DNA from: Paenibacillus foliorum
Lineage (GTDB): Bacteria > Bacillota > Bacilli > Paenibacillales > NBRC-103111
NCBI RefSeq assembly: GCF_013141765.1
Contig: NZ_WHOD01000087.1
Span: forward strand, 248,001 to 312,000
DNA: 64,000 nt
Direction: 5' to 3'
In this document: in pieces, positions 8,123 through 16,504 of the stretch
Layout of the letters: the number at the start of each line of letters is the position of its first letter
How positions within the stretch are numbered: position 1 is the first letter of the stretch
Translations under genes and position numbers: made by a program
Notes under the pieces: generated by a model
The model's input: the letters and a program-made list of their open reading frames with translations, nothing else
Databases searched by the model: none
Told to the model about the DNA's origin: nothing

Positions 8123-9526
8123 ATGCGAGATTTAAAGAAAAGTCTTATGACCGTAGCAAGCGTTGCACTTATTGGAACGCAACTGGCGGCATGTGGGAAC
8201 ACGACTGCAACAGAAGGAAACAAAAGCGTATCTACACCAGCTCCAGCGGCTGCTGATAGCGCGAAGCCAGAAGCCAAGCCCGTTGCCAAGCCGGTTGAAA
8301 TTACATGGTGGAACTTTCCGAACTTCCAGCCCTTGGACGGGGAAGTTGGGAAATACGAAAAGCAAATCATTGAAGCATTCAATAAAAAGAATCCTGAAAT
8401 TAAAGTCAATCTCGAAATGATTACTTTTGAAGGCGGACCGCAGAAGCTTAACGTTGCAATTGCCTCCAATACAGCCCCCGACGTTATTTATGACGCTCCT
8501 GGGCGTATTATCGATTGGGGTAAGAAAAAACTCCTTGCCCCACTTAATGATATCGTGACGACGGAAGTCCAAAAAGATATAGCCCCAGCATTCTGGAAGC
8601 AATCGATGGTAGGCGATCAGATCTATATGTATCCAATCAATACTGCACCTTTCTTGATGGCTGTTAACAAAACAGTGTTTGAAAAGATTGGCGCGCTTGA
8701 TTTGCTTCCTCTAAAAAAACCTGACAGAACTTGGACGGTAGCCGAATACGAAAAAGCATTGCAGGCGGTTAAAGAGAAAGCTCCAGATATCATTCCTACT
8801 GGTTTTTTTGCAAAAAGCTCAGCAGGAGATCAAGGGACGCGTGCTTATATTGCGAACCTCGGCGTATCTAGATTTTTGAATGAGGATAATTCAAAAGTGG
8901 CTATTAATACCGATAATGCTGCTAAAGCCTTGGATTGGATTGTGAAAGCGACGAAGGACAAGCTGAGTGTTGCAGGTTCGGCATCCCTTGCAGCCGCAGA
9001 TGTTAATGACTTATTCCTACAAGGGAAATTGGCTTTCACACTCAACTATTCACCTGTATTGAAAGCTCAAAACGTTCCCAATAAAAAGGTTCAATTCGAA
9101 GATGTACTGCTTCCTTTTCCAACCATGGATGGGTCGAAACCAAAGCTTGAGCCCTATCTTGGTGGCTTGGCCGTGTTTAACAACGGCAATGCAGATAAAA
9201 TCGCAGCAAGTAAGAAGCTGGTAAATTTCATTGCTAATGATCCAGAATACGGCAAGAAGAATGTAATTCAAACTGGAGGATTGTCTGCACGAACTTCAAT
9301 TACAGGCTTGTATAATGATTCAGAGTATAAATACGCGGAGCTTGCACGTGATTTTATTACAGATCCGCCAACAGTAGCAGATGGATATGCTGAAATTCGC
9401 ACGTTCTGGTTCCCGGAATTACAGCGTGCTTTGTTAGGAACAGCAACCGGTAAGGAAGCGCTTGATACTTTTGCTGCGAAAGCGAATGAAGCCATCGCTA
9501 AAGCGAAGGCCCAAACGCCAAAGTAA
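8123..9526 (+). CDS. Sugar ABC transporter substrate-binding lipoprotein
   Basis: 467-aa extracellular solute-binding protein of the family 1 (maltose/oligosaccharide) type. The signal peptide MRDLKKSLMTVASVALIG ends in the lipobox LAAC, so Cys24 should be lipid-anchored outside the membrane. A low-complexity Ala/Pro/Lys linker follows, then the mature fold beginning EITWWNFPNF. Start ATG 8123 follows an AGGGGGGG run. It is the first gene of an operon with two permeases and no ATPase, divergent from a kinase-regulator pair. The substrate is probably an oligosaccharide; nothing in the sequence fixes it. Confidence 0.92.
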   Translation: MRDLKKSLMTVASVALIGTQLAACGNTTATEGNKSVSTPAPAAADSAKPEAKPVAKPVEITWWNFPNFQPLDGEVGKYEKQIIEAFNKKNPEIKVNLEMITFEGGPQKLNVAIASNTAPDVIYDAPGRIIDWGKKKLLAPLNDIVTTEVQKDIAPAFWKQSMVGDQIYMYPINTAPFLMAVNKTVFEKIGALDLLPLKKPDRTWTVAEYEKALQAVKEKAPDIIPTGFFAKSSAGDQGTRAYIANLGVSRFLNEDNSKVAINTDNAAKALDWIVKATKDKLSVAGSASLAAADVNDLFLQGKLAFTLNYSPVLKAQNVPNKKVQFEDVLLPFPTMDGSKPKLEPYLGGLAVFNNGNADKIAASKKLVNFIANDPEYGKKNVIQTGGLSARTSITGLYNDSEYKYAELARDFITDPPTVADGYAEIRTFWFPELQRALLGTATGKEALDTFAAKANEAIAKAKAQTPK

Positions 9527-9540
9527 TGAGGGAACAAGGG

Positions 9541-9569
9541 GCAGCGTCTGTATGTACGCTGCTTCTTTC
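9541..9569 (+). terminator. Attenuator hairpin between binding protein and permease genes
   Basis: GCAGCGT (9541-9547) pairs with ACGCTGC (9556-9562), followed by TTCTTTC. Such partial terminators usually let the binding protein be made in excess over the permeases. Confidence 0.65.
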
Positions 9570-9597
9570 ATCCAACAACTAGAAATGGGGGAAGGAA

Positions 9598-10494
9598 ATG
9601 TTGGCAGCAATACGTAAGGCGAGAGGATATGTGATTCGCGACTGGTTAATGAGTTATTTATTTTTACTGCCAGCGCTTGGATTCTTCCTTCTTTTTGTCG
9701 CATATCCGATGCTTAAAGGATTCTATATCAGCTTTTTTGATTACACGCTAAGAAATTTTACATTTGTTGGATTCGACAACTATATTTCCTTACTGCATAA
9801 TGAAACCTTTCTGAAGTCTATGAAAAATACGGTTTTACTTGTTGTTATTACAGTTCCAATTGTCATCCTATTCTCCATCTTTGTAGCTATGAATATTTAC
9901 AAGACCAAGGAATTAATAAGATCATTTTTTAGAGGCGTGTTTTATTTGCCAGCTGTATCCTCCGTAGTAAGTATTACCGTTGTGTGGGGTTGGATTTATC
10001 ATCCAAACTACGGCATTCTCAATTACATTACTGGCCTATTTGGGGCTGAACCGACACCTTGGCTTGGAGATCCCAAGACGGCCTTACTAGCCATTATCGC
10101 TGTATTGATAACTACTTCTGTTGGACAGCCAATCATTTTGTATGTAGCATCGCTGGGTAACATACCTACGTCTTACATTGAAGCTGCTCAAATTGATCGG
10201 GCAACACCATGGCAAATTTTCCTGAAAATCATTTGGCCGATGCTGATGCCGACGAATCTATATATTATTGTTATCACGACAATTAATACATTCCAGTGCT
10301 TTGCGCTTATCCAATTGCTAACCTCAGGCGGCCCGGTTTATAGTACATCTACTGTCATGTACGGTGTGTATGAGCAGGCTTTTATGCTCGGAAACTTCGG
10401 AGTTGCATCTGCCATGGGCGTTCTTCTTGCTATAGTAATCGGTATTATCTCGACCATTCAATTCAAATATCTTGGCAGTGATGTAGAGTACTAG
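9598..10494 (+). CDS. Sugar ABC transporter permease, MalF/UgpA type
   Basis: 298-aa inner-membrane permease with six predicted helices, the first at residues 15-40. The cytoplasmic EAA loop reads EAAQIDRATPWQIFLKIIWP near residues 195-215, the contact for the ATPase. Start ATG 9598 follows GGGGGAAGGA. It forms a heterodimer with the next gene product, 10 bases downstream. No ATP-binding subunit is encoded nearby, so a shared MsmX-type ATPase is likely. Confidence 0.92.
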   Translation: MLAAIRKARGYVIRDWLMSYLFLLPALGFFLLFVAYPMLKGFYISFFDYTLRNFTFVGFDNYISLLHNETFLKSMKNTVLLVVITVPIVILFSIFVAMNIYKTKELIRSFFRGVFYLPAVSSVVSITVVWGWIYHPNYGILNYITGLFGAEPTPWLGDPKTALLAIIAVLITTSVGQPIILYVASLGNIPTSYIEAAQIDRATPWQIFLKIIWPMLMPTNLYIIVITTINTFQCFALIQLLTSGGPVYSTSTVMYGVYEQAFMLGNFGVASAMGVLLAIVIGIISTIQFKYLGSDVEY

Positions 10495-10504
10495 GGGGAA
10501 CATC

Positions 10505-11317
10505 ATGAAATTATATCAAATAGGGGCTACCATACTGCTGATTCTCTCTGCGTTGATCTTTGTATTTCCGTTTTATTGGATTGTTACCGGAGCGTTCAAA
10601 ATTCAGACAGTTGCTACGACGATTCCGCCCGAATGGTTTCCATTGAAGCCAACGCTGCAGAACTGGGTGGATTTATTTAAGAATCCGGTATGGCGCTGGA
10701 CGTTCAACAGCTTTTTTGTTGCTTTCTGCGAAATGATAGCGGTCTGTGTGGTTGCTTCATTGGCGGGTTATGTTCTTGCTAAGAAAGTATTTCCAGGACG
10801 TAAAATTATATTTTCGATGTTTATTGCGGCCATGGCACTGCCTAAGCAAGTCATACTCGTTCCACTCTTCACCATGCTGGCTGATTTCGGATGGGTGAAT
10901 ACGTATCACGGACTAATCTTACCGGCAATAGGCTGGCCATTCGGTGTATTTCTAATGAAACAATTTGCTCAGACCCTGCCAAGTGAACTAATGGAAGCCG
11001 CGAAAATGGACGGGTGTTCAGAAATTCGGATGTTTTCCACTATTATTGTACCGTTGCTTAAACCTGCGCTTGGCGCTTTGGCTATTTTCACATTCATTGC
11101 AGCATGGAATGACTATTTCAGCCATCTAATAATGACGCGGTCTACTTCTATGATGACGCTTCCGCTTGGTGTGGCTACGATGCAGGGTGAATTTACAACG
11201 AATTACGGAATCATGATGGCCGGTGCGGCACTTGCTTCCATTCCTATGATAGCTATTTTCTTAGTCTTCCAGAAAGCTTTTACGCAGGGTATTACGATGG
11301 GGGCTGTTAAAGGCTAA
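10505..11317 (+). CDS. Sugar ABC transporter permease, MalG/UgpE type
   Basis: 270-aa permease with six helices and the EAA loop EAAKMDGCSEIRMFSTIIVP near residues 160-180. It begins with the hydrophobic segment LILSALIFVFPFYWIVTGAF typical of MalG-type partners. Translated directly after its partner (ATG 10505, preceded by GGGGGAAC). It is the last gene of the operon; a long hairpin follows 70 bases later. Confidence 0.92.
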   Translation: MKLYQIGATILLILSALIFVFPFYWIVTGAFKIQTVATTIPPEWFPLKPTLQNWVDLFKNPVWRWTFNSFFVAFCEMIAVCVVASLAGYVLAKKVFPGRKIIFSMFIAAMALPKQVILVPLFTMLADFGWVNTYHGLILPAIGWPFGVFLMKQFAQTLPSELMEAAKMDGCSEIRMFSTIIVPLLKPALGALAIFTFIAAWNDYFSHLIMTRSTSMMTLPLGVATMQGEFTTNYGIMMAGAALASIPMIAIFLVFQKAFTQGITMGAVKG

Positions 11318-11386
11318 GGATACAGGTAGGTACGAGAAATGAAAAAATGATGAGCTGTATTTCAAGCCAACAAATAATAAACGATA

Positions 11387-11445
11387 GCAAGACGTAGAAG
11401 GCGCCGTAGCAGAGATATCTGATTACGGTGTCTTTTACGTCTTGC
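11387..11445. terminator. Bidirectional terminator between convergent genes
   Basis: A 22-bp inverted repeat (11387-11408 with 11424-11445) whose three mismatches are G-T pairs on the plus strand, with a 15-base loop. It separates the ABC operon from the convergent minus-strand gene at 11506. No strong T-run is present on either side. Confidence 0.65.
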
Positions 11446-11505
11446 GATCAGCCCAATAGCCCAATACGAGGTTTAACTTACTATCGTTCGCAATAATCTA
11501 GGGTC

Positions 11506-12435
11506 TCAATGCATTCGCTTTTTGTTTCTTGTCAATGTTTTTGATGTACCCATATGTTGTCCTTTAGCCAATATCGCCAATGTTCCAGGCTTCTTAACGC
11601 TGCTTGATTTCTTTGACATCTTCGAAGCGGTGCTTTGCCTCAGGGTCTTGGTTTTCATTGAATTCCCTAACGTCTGCGCTGTTGCTCTATTTCCTAACTT
11701 CTTTGGGTTTTCCATATTTCTTGCTCTTGAGGATTTGGTTGGTTTGTCTGTTGTTGCCGTTTTTATCGTTCTCATCGGACGGAGTGCTCTAGTGGGTTTA
11801 CCCTGTTTTGAAGCTACAGCGGAAGAGGTCAAGACAGATAATGTTTTGGAGGTCTGATCGTATTCAAGCGAGAAGGATTTCCCAGGATGAAGTCCGAATT
11901 TGCGCAAGTTAAGTGGGGATAAACGAAAATCGCTATCCAATTCATTTTCTGGGATGAGAACCTTCATTCTTTGGCTGACTGAATTCACACGGATGGTTAT
12001 GGTGGTGCCACGTGTTGTTGGTATACCTAACAAGCTTAAGAGAGAATACCCAATGATGATAGAACCCGTGCGGGTTTTGTTATGATCAGACAAAAGAAGC
12101 CCGCTGGCTCGACTTTTCGTCACGCGTTGCAATCGAAGATCCTTGGATTCCGAATCATAGGTTAGCAATACTCGGCTGCCGTCGTGAAGCCCGAAGGCTT
12201 TGGCTGTCTTAGCATTCATTTCTATATAGTTAAAAGCACATTCTGCGCCTGCTTCATGATTTACTACGACACTTTTCTCTATATCCCCTTGCTTAAGTGT
12301 TACCTCAGCTCCATCCCTAATAAGATGAAGGTCGTTGGGCAGTCCACCTCCACAATTGGCAACCAGCACTAATGAGTTTTCGTTTTGATCCTTCGAGACA
12401 ATAACGTCCACGACGCCTTGTGCCACGTCTGTCAC
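11506..12435 (-). CDS. Orphan protein: two tandem beta-rich repeats and a basic tail
   Basis: 309 aa, not recognised. Two similar modules are visible: IEMNAKTAKAFGLHDGSRVL then LTYDSESKDLRL (about residues 71-104), and SPLNLRKFGLHPGKSFSLEY then DQTSKTLSVL (about 171-203). Each has a helix-like stretch, a GLHxG turn and a beta hairpin ending in a Y-D-x-x-S/T-K/E motif. The final 100 residues (about 210-309) are dominated by Lys, Arg, Ser and Thr with TLG and KTK repeats, likely disordered and able to bind nucleic acid or an anionic polymer. No signal peptide or helix is seen. The start is ATG 12435, with a weak upstream purine stretch. A spore-associated or DNA-binding role is possible but unsupported. 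Confidence 0.7.
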   Translation of the reverse strand: MTDVAQGVVDVIVSKDQNENSLVLVANCGGGLPNDLHLIRDGAEVTLKQGDIEKSVVVNHEAGAECAFNYIEMNAKTAKAFGLHDGSRVLLTYDSESKDLRLQRVTKSRASGLLLSDHNKTRTGSIIIGYSLLSLLGIPTTRGTTITIRVNSVSQRMKVLIPENELDSDFRLSPLNLRKFGLHPGKSFSLEYDQTSKTLSVLTSSAVASKQGKPTRALRPMRTIKTATTDKPTKSSRARNMENPKKLGNRATAQTLGNSMKTKTLRQSTASKMSKKSSSVKKPGTLAILAKGQHMGTSKTLTRNKKRMH

Positions 12436-12567
12436 TTCCTATCCTTGTAATTTTTCCGAGAAGATATGCATGGCTTATGATATGAAGAGAGGAGGCCTAT
12501 TGCTTGTATGACTGTACCCTATCTTATGTAAAATGAGGGAATAATGCCTGAAGAAGCTTAGGTTCCA

Positions 12568-12596
12568 TTGTGCCTGATGTAGGTTCAACGTATACT
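12568..12596 (+). promoter_or_regulatory. Candidate promoter for the HD-domain gene
   Basis: TTGTGC (12568-12573) and TATACT (12591-12596) are separated by 17 bases. The -35 is weak, the -10 good. The gene starts 62 bases further on. Confidence 0.45.
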
Positions 12597-12657
12597 ATTT
12601 AGAATAACTCTCTCATAAACTTCAAGCAGCTACATACTAGTAAAAAGGGGTGTCTAT

Positions 12658-13317
12658 ATGGAACCAAGCATACTGATTAACGAAGCAAGAGCATTTGTAA
12701 AAAAACAACTGGAAAGCGATTCTAGCGGCCATGATTGGTGGCATATCGAACGGGTTACTCGTACGGCGCTTATCCTTGCAAAGGAAGAAGGTGCAGATCT
12801 ATTCGTTTGTGAGCTGGCAGCACTTCTTCATGATATTGCTGACGAGAAGCTGAATCCTTCCTTGGAGGCAGGATTGAATAAGGTGAGAGATTGGCTATCC
12901 AGCCAAGGCGTACAAGAGGAAGCGGCAGAGCATGTGATGCAAATCATCAGTACCATGTCTTATAAAGGCGGGAATAATCCACGTGTAACGACCAAAGAGG
13001 CACGAGTAGTTCAGGATGCTGACCGATTGGATGCCATCGGCGCTATGGGAATAGCACGAACGTTTGCTTATTCAGGCTGGAAAGGTGATCTGATCTACGA
13101 TCCGGAGCAGCCGTCGCGAAGGGAAATGACGAAAGAGGAATATCGGCATGGAAAATCGACGGCAGTGAATCATTTTTACGAGAAGCTGTTGAAGCTTAAA
13201 GACCTGATGAACACGGAAAGTGGAAAACGGATGGCTGAGAGCAGACATAGTTATATGGAAAGATTTTTAGAGCAATTTTATGAGGAATGGGATGGTCGGG
13301 ATTTAATTCAGCGATAA
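12658..13317 (+). CDS. HD-domain phosphohydrolase (YedJ-like)
   Basis: 219-aa metal-dependent phosphohydrolase. The motif order is typical: GHDWWHIERV near residues 23-32 (first His), the HD pair in ALLHDIADEK near 57-66, and QDADRLDAIGAMGI near 120-133 with the last Asp. Members hydrolyse phosphate esters, often nucleotides; the true substrate is not known. ATG 12658 follows AAAAGGGGTG. Single-gene unit closed by a strong terminator at 13369. Confidence 0.9.
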   Translation: MEPSILINEARAFVKKQLESDSSGHDWWHIERVTRTALILAKEEGADLFVCELAALLHDIADEKLNPSLEAGLNKVRDWLSSQGVQEEAAEHVMQIISTMSYKGGNNPRVTTKEARVVQDADRLDAIGAMGIARTFAYSGWKGDLIYDPEQPSRREMTKEEYRHGKSTAVNHFYEKLLKLKDLMNTESGKRMAESRHSYMERFLEQFYEEWDGRDLIQR

Positions 13318-13368
13318 GACTGGGCAGATTGCTGTTTATCTAACTCAAGAGTACGGAACTGACTAAAG

Positions 13369-13402
13369 AAGACCGGTCCCTGCATCCAGGAGACCGGTCT
13401 TT
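13369..13402 (+). terminator. Rho-independent terminator after the HD-domain gene
   Basis: AAGACCGGTC and GACCGGTCTT form a 10-bp perfect stem, with CCTG/CCAGG able to extend pairing into the loop. A short TTT follows. It may also serve the convergent minus-strand gene at 13464. Confidence 0.75.
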
Positions 13403-13463
13403 GAGTTGATTGACTTAAGATCACTCTTATTACAGATGAAAAGCCAAGCTTCGTTTCTCTGGA

Positions 13464-13697
13464 TTAAACGACACGATTGCGTTGGAATACCACAGCATTA
13501 CGGGATGTTCCAATGATCACAAAGCCGTTGCGGAGCAGACAGTTTGCAGCCCGTCTTACCCGACTGTTAATGGTTAGGAAGCCCAGGCAAGGACTGGCGC
13601 TGCCTATTACACAGAAACCTGAGATGATGCGAACACCTGAAACGTTACGAATTCGGATTGTAACCAAATCGGTTTGTATGCGGCTTGATTTAGCCAT
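13464..13697 (-). CDS. Small hypothetical protein
   Basis: 77 aa, not recognised. Its start MAKSSRIQTDLVTIRIRNVS follows GGAAAGGATGTGATATT, a good ribosome binding site at proper spacing, which favours this strand over the overlapping plus-strand frame. The chain is rich in Val, Ile, Arg and Asn with SG, RN and IG turns, a beta-strand-like composition, and contains two Cys residues about 8 apart plus a later one. It could be a small structural or spore-surface protein, but no family assignment is made. Confidence 0.55.
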   Translation of the reverse strand: MAKSSRIQTDLVTIRIRNVSGVRIISGFCVIGSASPCLGFLTINSRVRRAANCLLRNGFVIIGTSRNAVVFQRNRVV

Positions 13698-13856
13698 AAT
13701 ATCACATCCTTTCCTTCCATTCTGATATAGTAAATGCTAGAAACAGTCGCAGGGAAACGGACAAACCACCACAATGCAATGAATTCCACATTGTGTACAG
13801 GTAAGCGCCAACACTATAAAAGAAGGAAAGCTTGTGGATAAAAGGGAGTTTTGGAA

Positions 13857-14594
13857 ATGATAAGTGGACAAACCTATGGGGGAATTGACGGATGCAGAGG
13901 AGGCTGGATTGCTGTTACGATTTCAGCTATGTCCGGTGATGCACGAACGCATTTGTATAGTTCTCTTTTTGAATTATGGAAGGAGCTTAATGAGGCAGAG
14001 TTACTGCTGCTGGATATGCCAATTGGATTGAAGTCGGCTGGAAGGGAAGAACGGCGCTGTGATCTGCTGGCGAGGCAATTGTTGAGGCCGAAGAGAACTT
14101 CGAGTATTTTTCCAGCGCCAGTGCGCGGGGTATTAGACGCCGCTGACTATGCAGAGGCCAATGTGATTAACCGCCGTATGGGGGAAAGAGGGTTATCTAA
14201 GCAGACTTGGCATCTGGTACCCAAAATTCGTGAGGTTGATAGTTTGCTTCGCTCTGACGAAAACGCATGCAATATATTCAGGGAGGCACATCCCGAGGTA
14301 TGCTTTGCTTCGTTATTCGGCGCTCCTATGACTTATAATAAGAAAACGGAAGAAGGTTATCGCGAAAGAATAGACTGGTTGCTCACAGTATTTCCGAAAG
14401 CGGATAAGTTCTTAGAGCAGGCAATGAGCCAATACCGTCGAAGTGCAGCGGCGCGGGACGACCTGGTTGATGCGCTTGTGCTGGCAGTAAGCGGAGTTAT
14501 CAGCAGGGGGGAATTAAGCTCTCTTCCCGATCCGCCAGAGCAGGACATTTATGGTATCCCTATGTCAATTTGGCATGCTAAGCGAGACTTGTGA
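13857..14594 (+). CDS. DUF429 family predicted RNase H-like nuclease
   Basis: 245 aa, cytoplasmic. YGGIDGCRGGWI at the N-terminus carries the first acidic residue of the RNase H-like fold, LLLDMPIGL the second, and RDDLVDALVLA near the C-terminus the third. The segments RRCDLLARQLL, SSIFPAPVRGVL and FREAHPEVCF are characteristic of DUF429. Biochemical activity has not been established for the family as far as I know. ATG 13857 lies 8 bases after AAAGGGAG; a TTG six bases upstream is in frame but too close to it. Stands alone. Confidence 0.88.
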   Translation: MISGQTYGGIDGCRGGWIAVTISAMSGDARTHLYSSLFELWKELNEAELLLLDMPIGLKSAGREERRCDLLARQLLRPKRTSSIFPAPVRGVLDAADYAEANVINRRMGERGLSKQTWHLVPKIREVDSLLRSDENACNIFREAHPEVCFASLFGAPMTYNKKTEEGYRERIDWLLTVFPKADKFLEQAMSQYRRSAAARDDLVDALVLAVSGVISRGELSSLPDPPEQDIYGIPMSIWHAKRDL

Positions 14595-14728
14595 AGCAGG
14601 CGTGCCAGCAATTGGATTGATTCGAGCTGATAATGTAACATAGAGGAGATAGACAAACGTGCTTGTCTTTGAGGCTTTCGTAGCCGTTTGCCCTTGATTC
14701 AAGCTTCTATTGGAGGGATTATGACGTC

Positions 14729-16504
14729 ATGAGACGAGCTTCTTTTTCTTTGAAATTAACCTATAGCAACATGAGAATTAAACATCGAGTATTCGCCTTA
14801 ATCTCTCTGATCATGGCCGTAAGTTTTCTAACTACGTACTTTTCCATTCAATATGCTTACTCTATCTATGATGAGCAGCTGTATTCCAAATCGTCCCAGC
14901 TTTTGAATTTATCGTCAAGCGGGATTGAAAACGAGCTGAGAAAGATTGATAAGCTTACCTTCAATATTGTCACTGACGCTCAAGTTCAAAGTCTGCTCCC
15001 TCAAATCAATCAAGATACAACTGAATTTGAAAAATACCGGATTCGTTCTTTTATAACGGACAGGCTTGTACAGTATGCAGGCTACGAGAAATATATCAAT
15101 TCTATTGAAGTGACGGATTTGCAGGACGGACTGTCCCAAGCAGGTCAGATTATTAGGTCCTTTCCCTCAAAAAGGCAAATGATTTTGAAAGAATCCGCTC
15201 TAGGTCTAGGTGAAACACGATGGATCATGCCGGATGATGATGAAAACTATGTGATCGCCGCTCGGGAAATAAGGTCTTATCAAAATTTGGAGCTAAATCG
15301 GCTCGGAACCATTATTGTGCGCATCAAGTTCGATAAAATTGTAGAGGATGTCGTAGCGGGCACCGAGTTGAAAAACGGAGAGATCCGTATTACCTCGAAC
15401 GATCGCACCATTTTCCCAATTTATACGGATACAGCAGATGAACCTACTATTACGAACGTCAATGCAGCGCATCAAGGCTATATGATTAAGGAATTTAACG
15501 GTAAATCCTATTTTTTTACTGAAATAAAATCGGGATATTTAGGCTGGACTTACCTCAGCTTGATTCCGTTTGATAAGATTTTTATGAAAATCATTCTGAT
15601 GAAAAATATTTTGCTTGTTGGGTTTATCGTTAGTTTGCTGGTGGTCATGGTGTTGGCTATCAATTTCTCAAGAAGCCTGACTCGACCTATTGAAGAGTTA
15701 ATTGGACAGATGCGCCAGGTTCAGAAGGGCGATTTTCGATTGGCAGAGGCGGAGACGGCCAGCTGGACTAATGTGCAGATGGATGAAGTGGGCCAGCTTC
15801 AGCGCACCTTCCGAGTCATGATTCAGCAAATCAACGAGTTGATTACAGAAAATTACTCCAAGCAGCTAACGATCAAAGAAACGCAGTTTAAAGCGCTGCA
15901 AGCGCAAATTAATCCGCATTTTTTGTACAATACACTTGAATCGATCAATTGGATGGCCAAAGCAAACGGACAGCCGCAAATCTCCAAGATGGTAGAATCA
16001 CTCGGTTTTCTGCTAAGAAGCTCTATCAGCTTGAAAGAAACACTTATAACCGTTGGGGAAGAGATGGATATTGTGATGAACTATATTACGATCCAGAAAT
16101 TCCGTTTTGAAGAACGGTTGATTTTTGAAATGGATATTTCCGATGATGTGAAGCGCTTGCTGCTTCCTAAGCTTACCCTGCAGCCGCTGCTCGAAAACTC
16201 TATTCACTATGCGCTGGAATCGATGATCGAGCCCTGCTTTATCCGCATTTGGGCTCATAGAGAGCCGGGGCGTGTTCTATTGGTCGTTGAAGATAATGGA
16301 CCCGGGATGGAGGAAGAACTGCTTAATCAGGTGCGAAGAGGGGAAGCTAGAACTCGGGGAAGCGGAATCGGCTTGAAAAACATTGAAGAACGTATCATTA
16401 TTGCTTTTGGCGAGGGCTACGGTTTACAATTGGACAGCGAACAAGGTAAAGGTACGAAGGTCTCTGTCATAATACCGGATGAAATGGGGAATCAACATGT
16501 ATAA
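14729..16504 (+). CDS. YesM-type sensor histidine kinase (rhamnogalacturonan-type locus)
   Basis: 591-aa membrane kinase. A helix at about 19-42 and another near 290-310 flank an extracellular Cache-like domain; HAMP follows (PIEELIGQMRQVQKGDF). His397 lies in the canonical INPHFLYNTLE, the N-box is LLENSIHYALE, and the nucleotide-binding G-boxes are EDNGPGM and GSGIGLKNIEERI. GGAGG precedes ATG 14729 by about 12 bases. Its stop overlaps the start of the regulator gene by 8 bases, so the pair is translationally coupled. By analogy with Bacillus subtilis YesMN, it should respond to pectin-derived oligosaccharides; that is inference from the neighbours. Confidence 0.92.
   Translation: MRRASFSLKLTYSNMRIKHRVFALISLIMAVSFLTTYFSIQYAYSIYDEQLYSKSSQLLNLSSSGIENELRKIDKLTFNIVTDAQVQSLLPQINQDTTEFEKYRIRSFITDRLVQYAGYEKYINSIEVTDLQDGLSQAGQIIRSFPSKRQMILKESALGLGETRWIMPDDDENYVIAAREIRSYQNLELNRLGTIIVRIKFDKIVEDVVAGTELKNGEIRITSNDRTIFPIYTDTADEPTITNVNAAHQGYMIKEFNGKSYFFTEIKSGYLGWTYLSLIPFDKIFMKIILMKNILLVGFIVSLLVVMVLAINFSRSLTRPIEELIGQMRQVQKGDFRLAEAETASWTNVQMDEVGQLQRTFRVMIQQINELITENYSKQLTIKETQFKALQAQINPHFLYNTLESINWMAKANGQPQISKMVESLGFLLRSSISLKETLITVGEEMDIVMNYITIQKFRFEERLIFEMDISDDVKRLLLPKLTLQPLLENSIHYALESMIEPCFIRIWAHREPGRVLLVVEDNGPGMEEELLNQVRRGEARTRGSGIGLKNIEERIIIAFGEGYGLQLDSEQGKGTKVSVIIPDEMGNQHV

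Noticed and set aside
13477..13725. 82-codon plus-strand frame overlapping the small minus-strand gene
   Set aside because: No ribosome binding site, while the minus-strand frame has a good one at correct spacing.
14651..14670. Small hairpin AGACAA/TTGTCT before the second kinase gene
   Set aside because: Only a 6-bp stem with weak T content; too weak to call a terminator.
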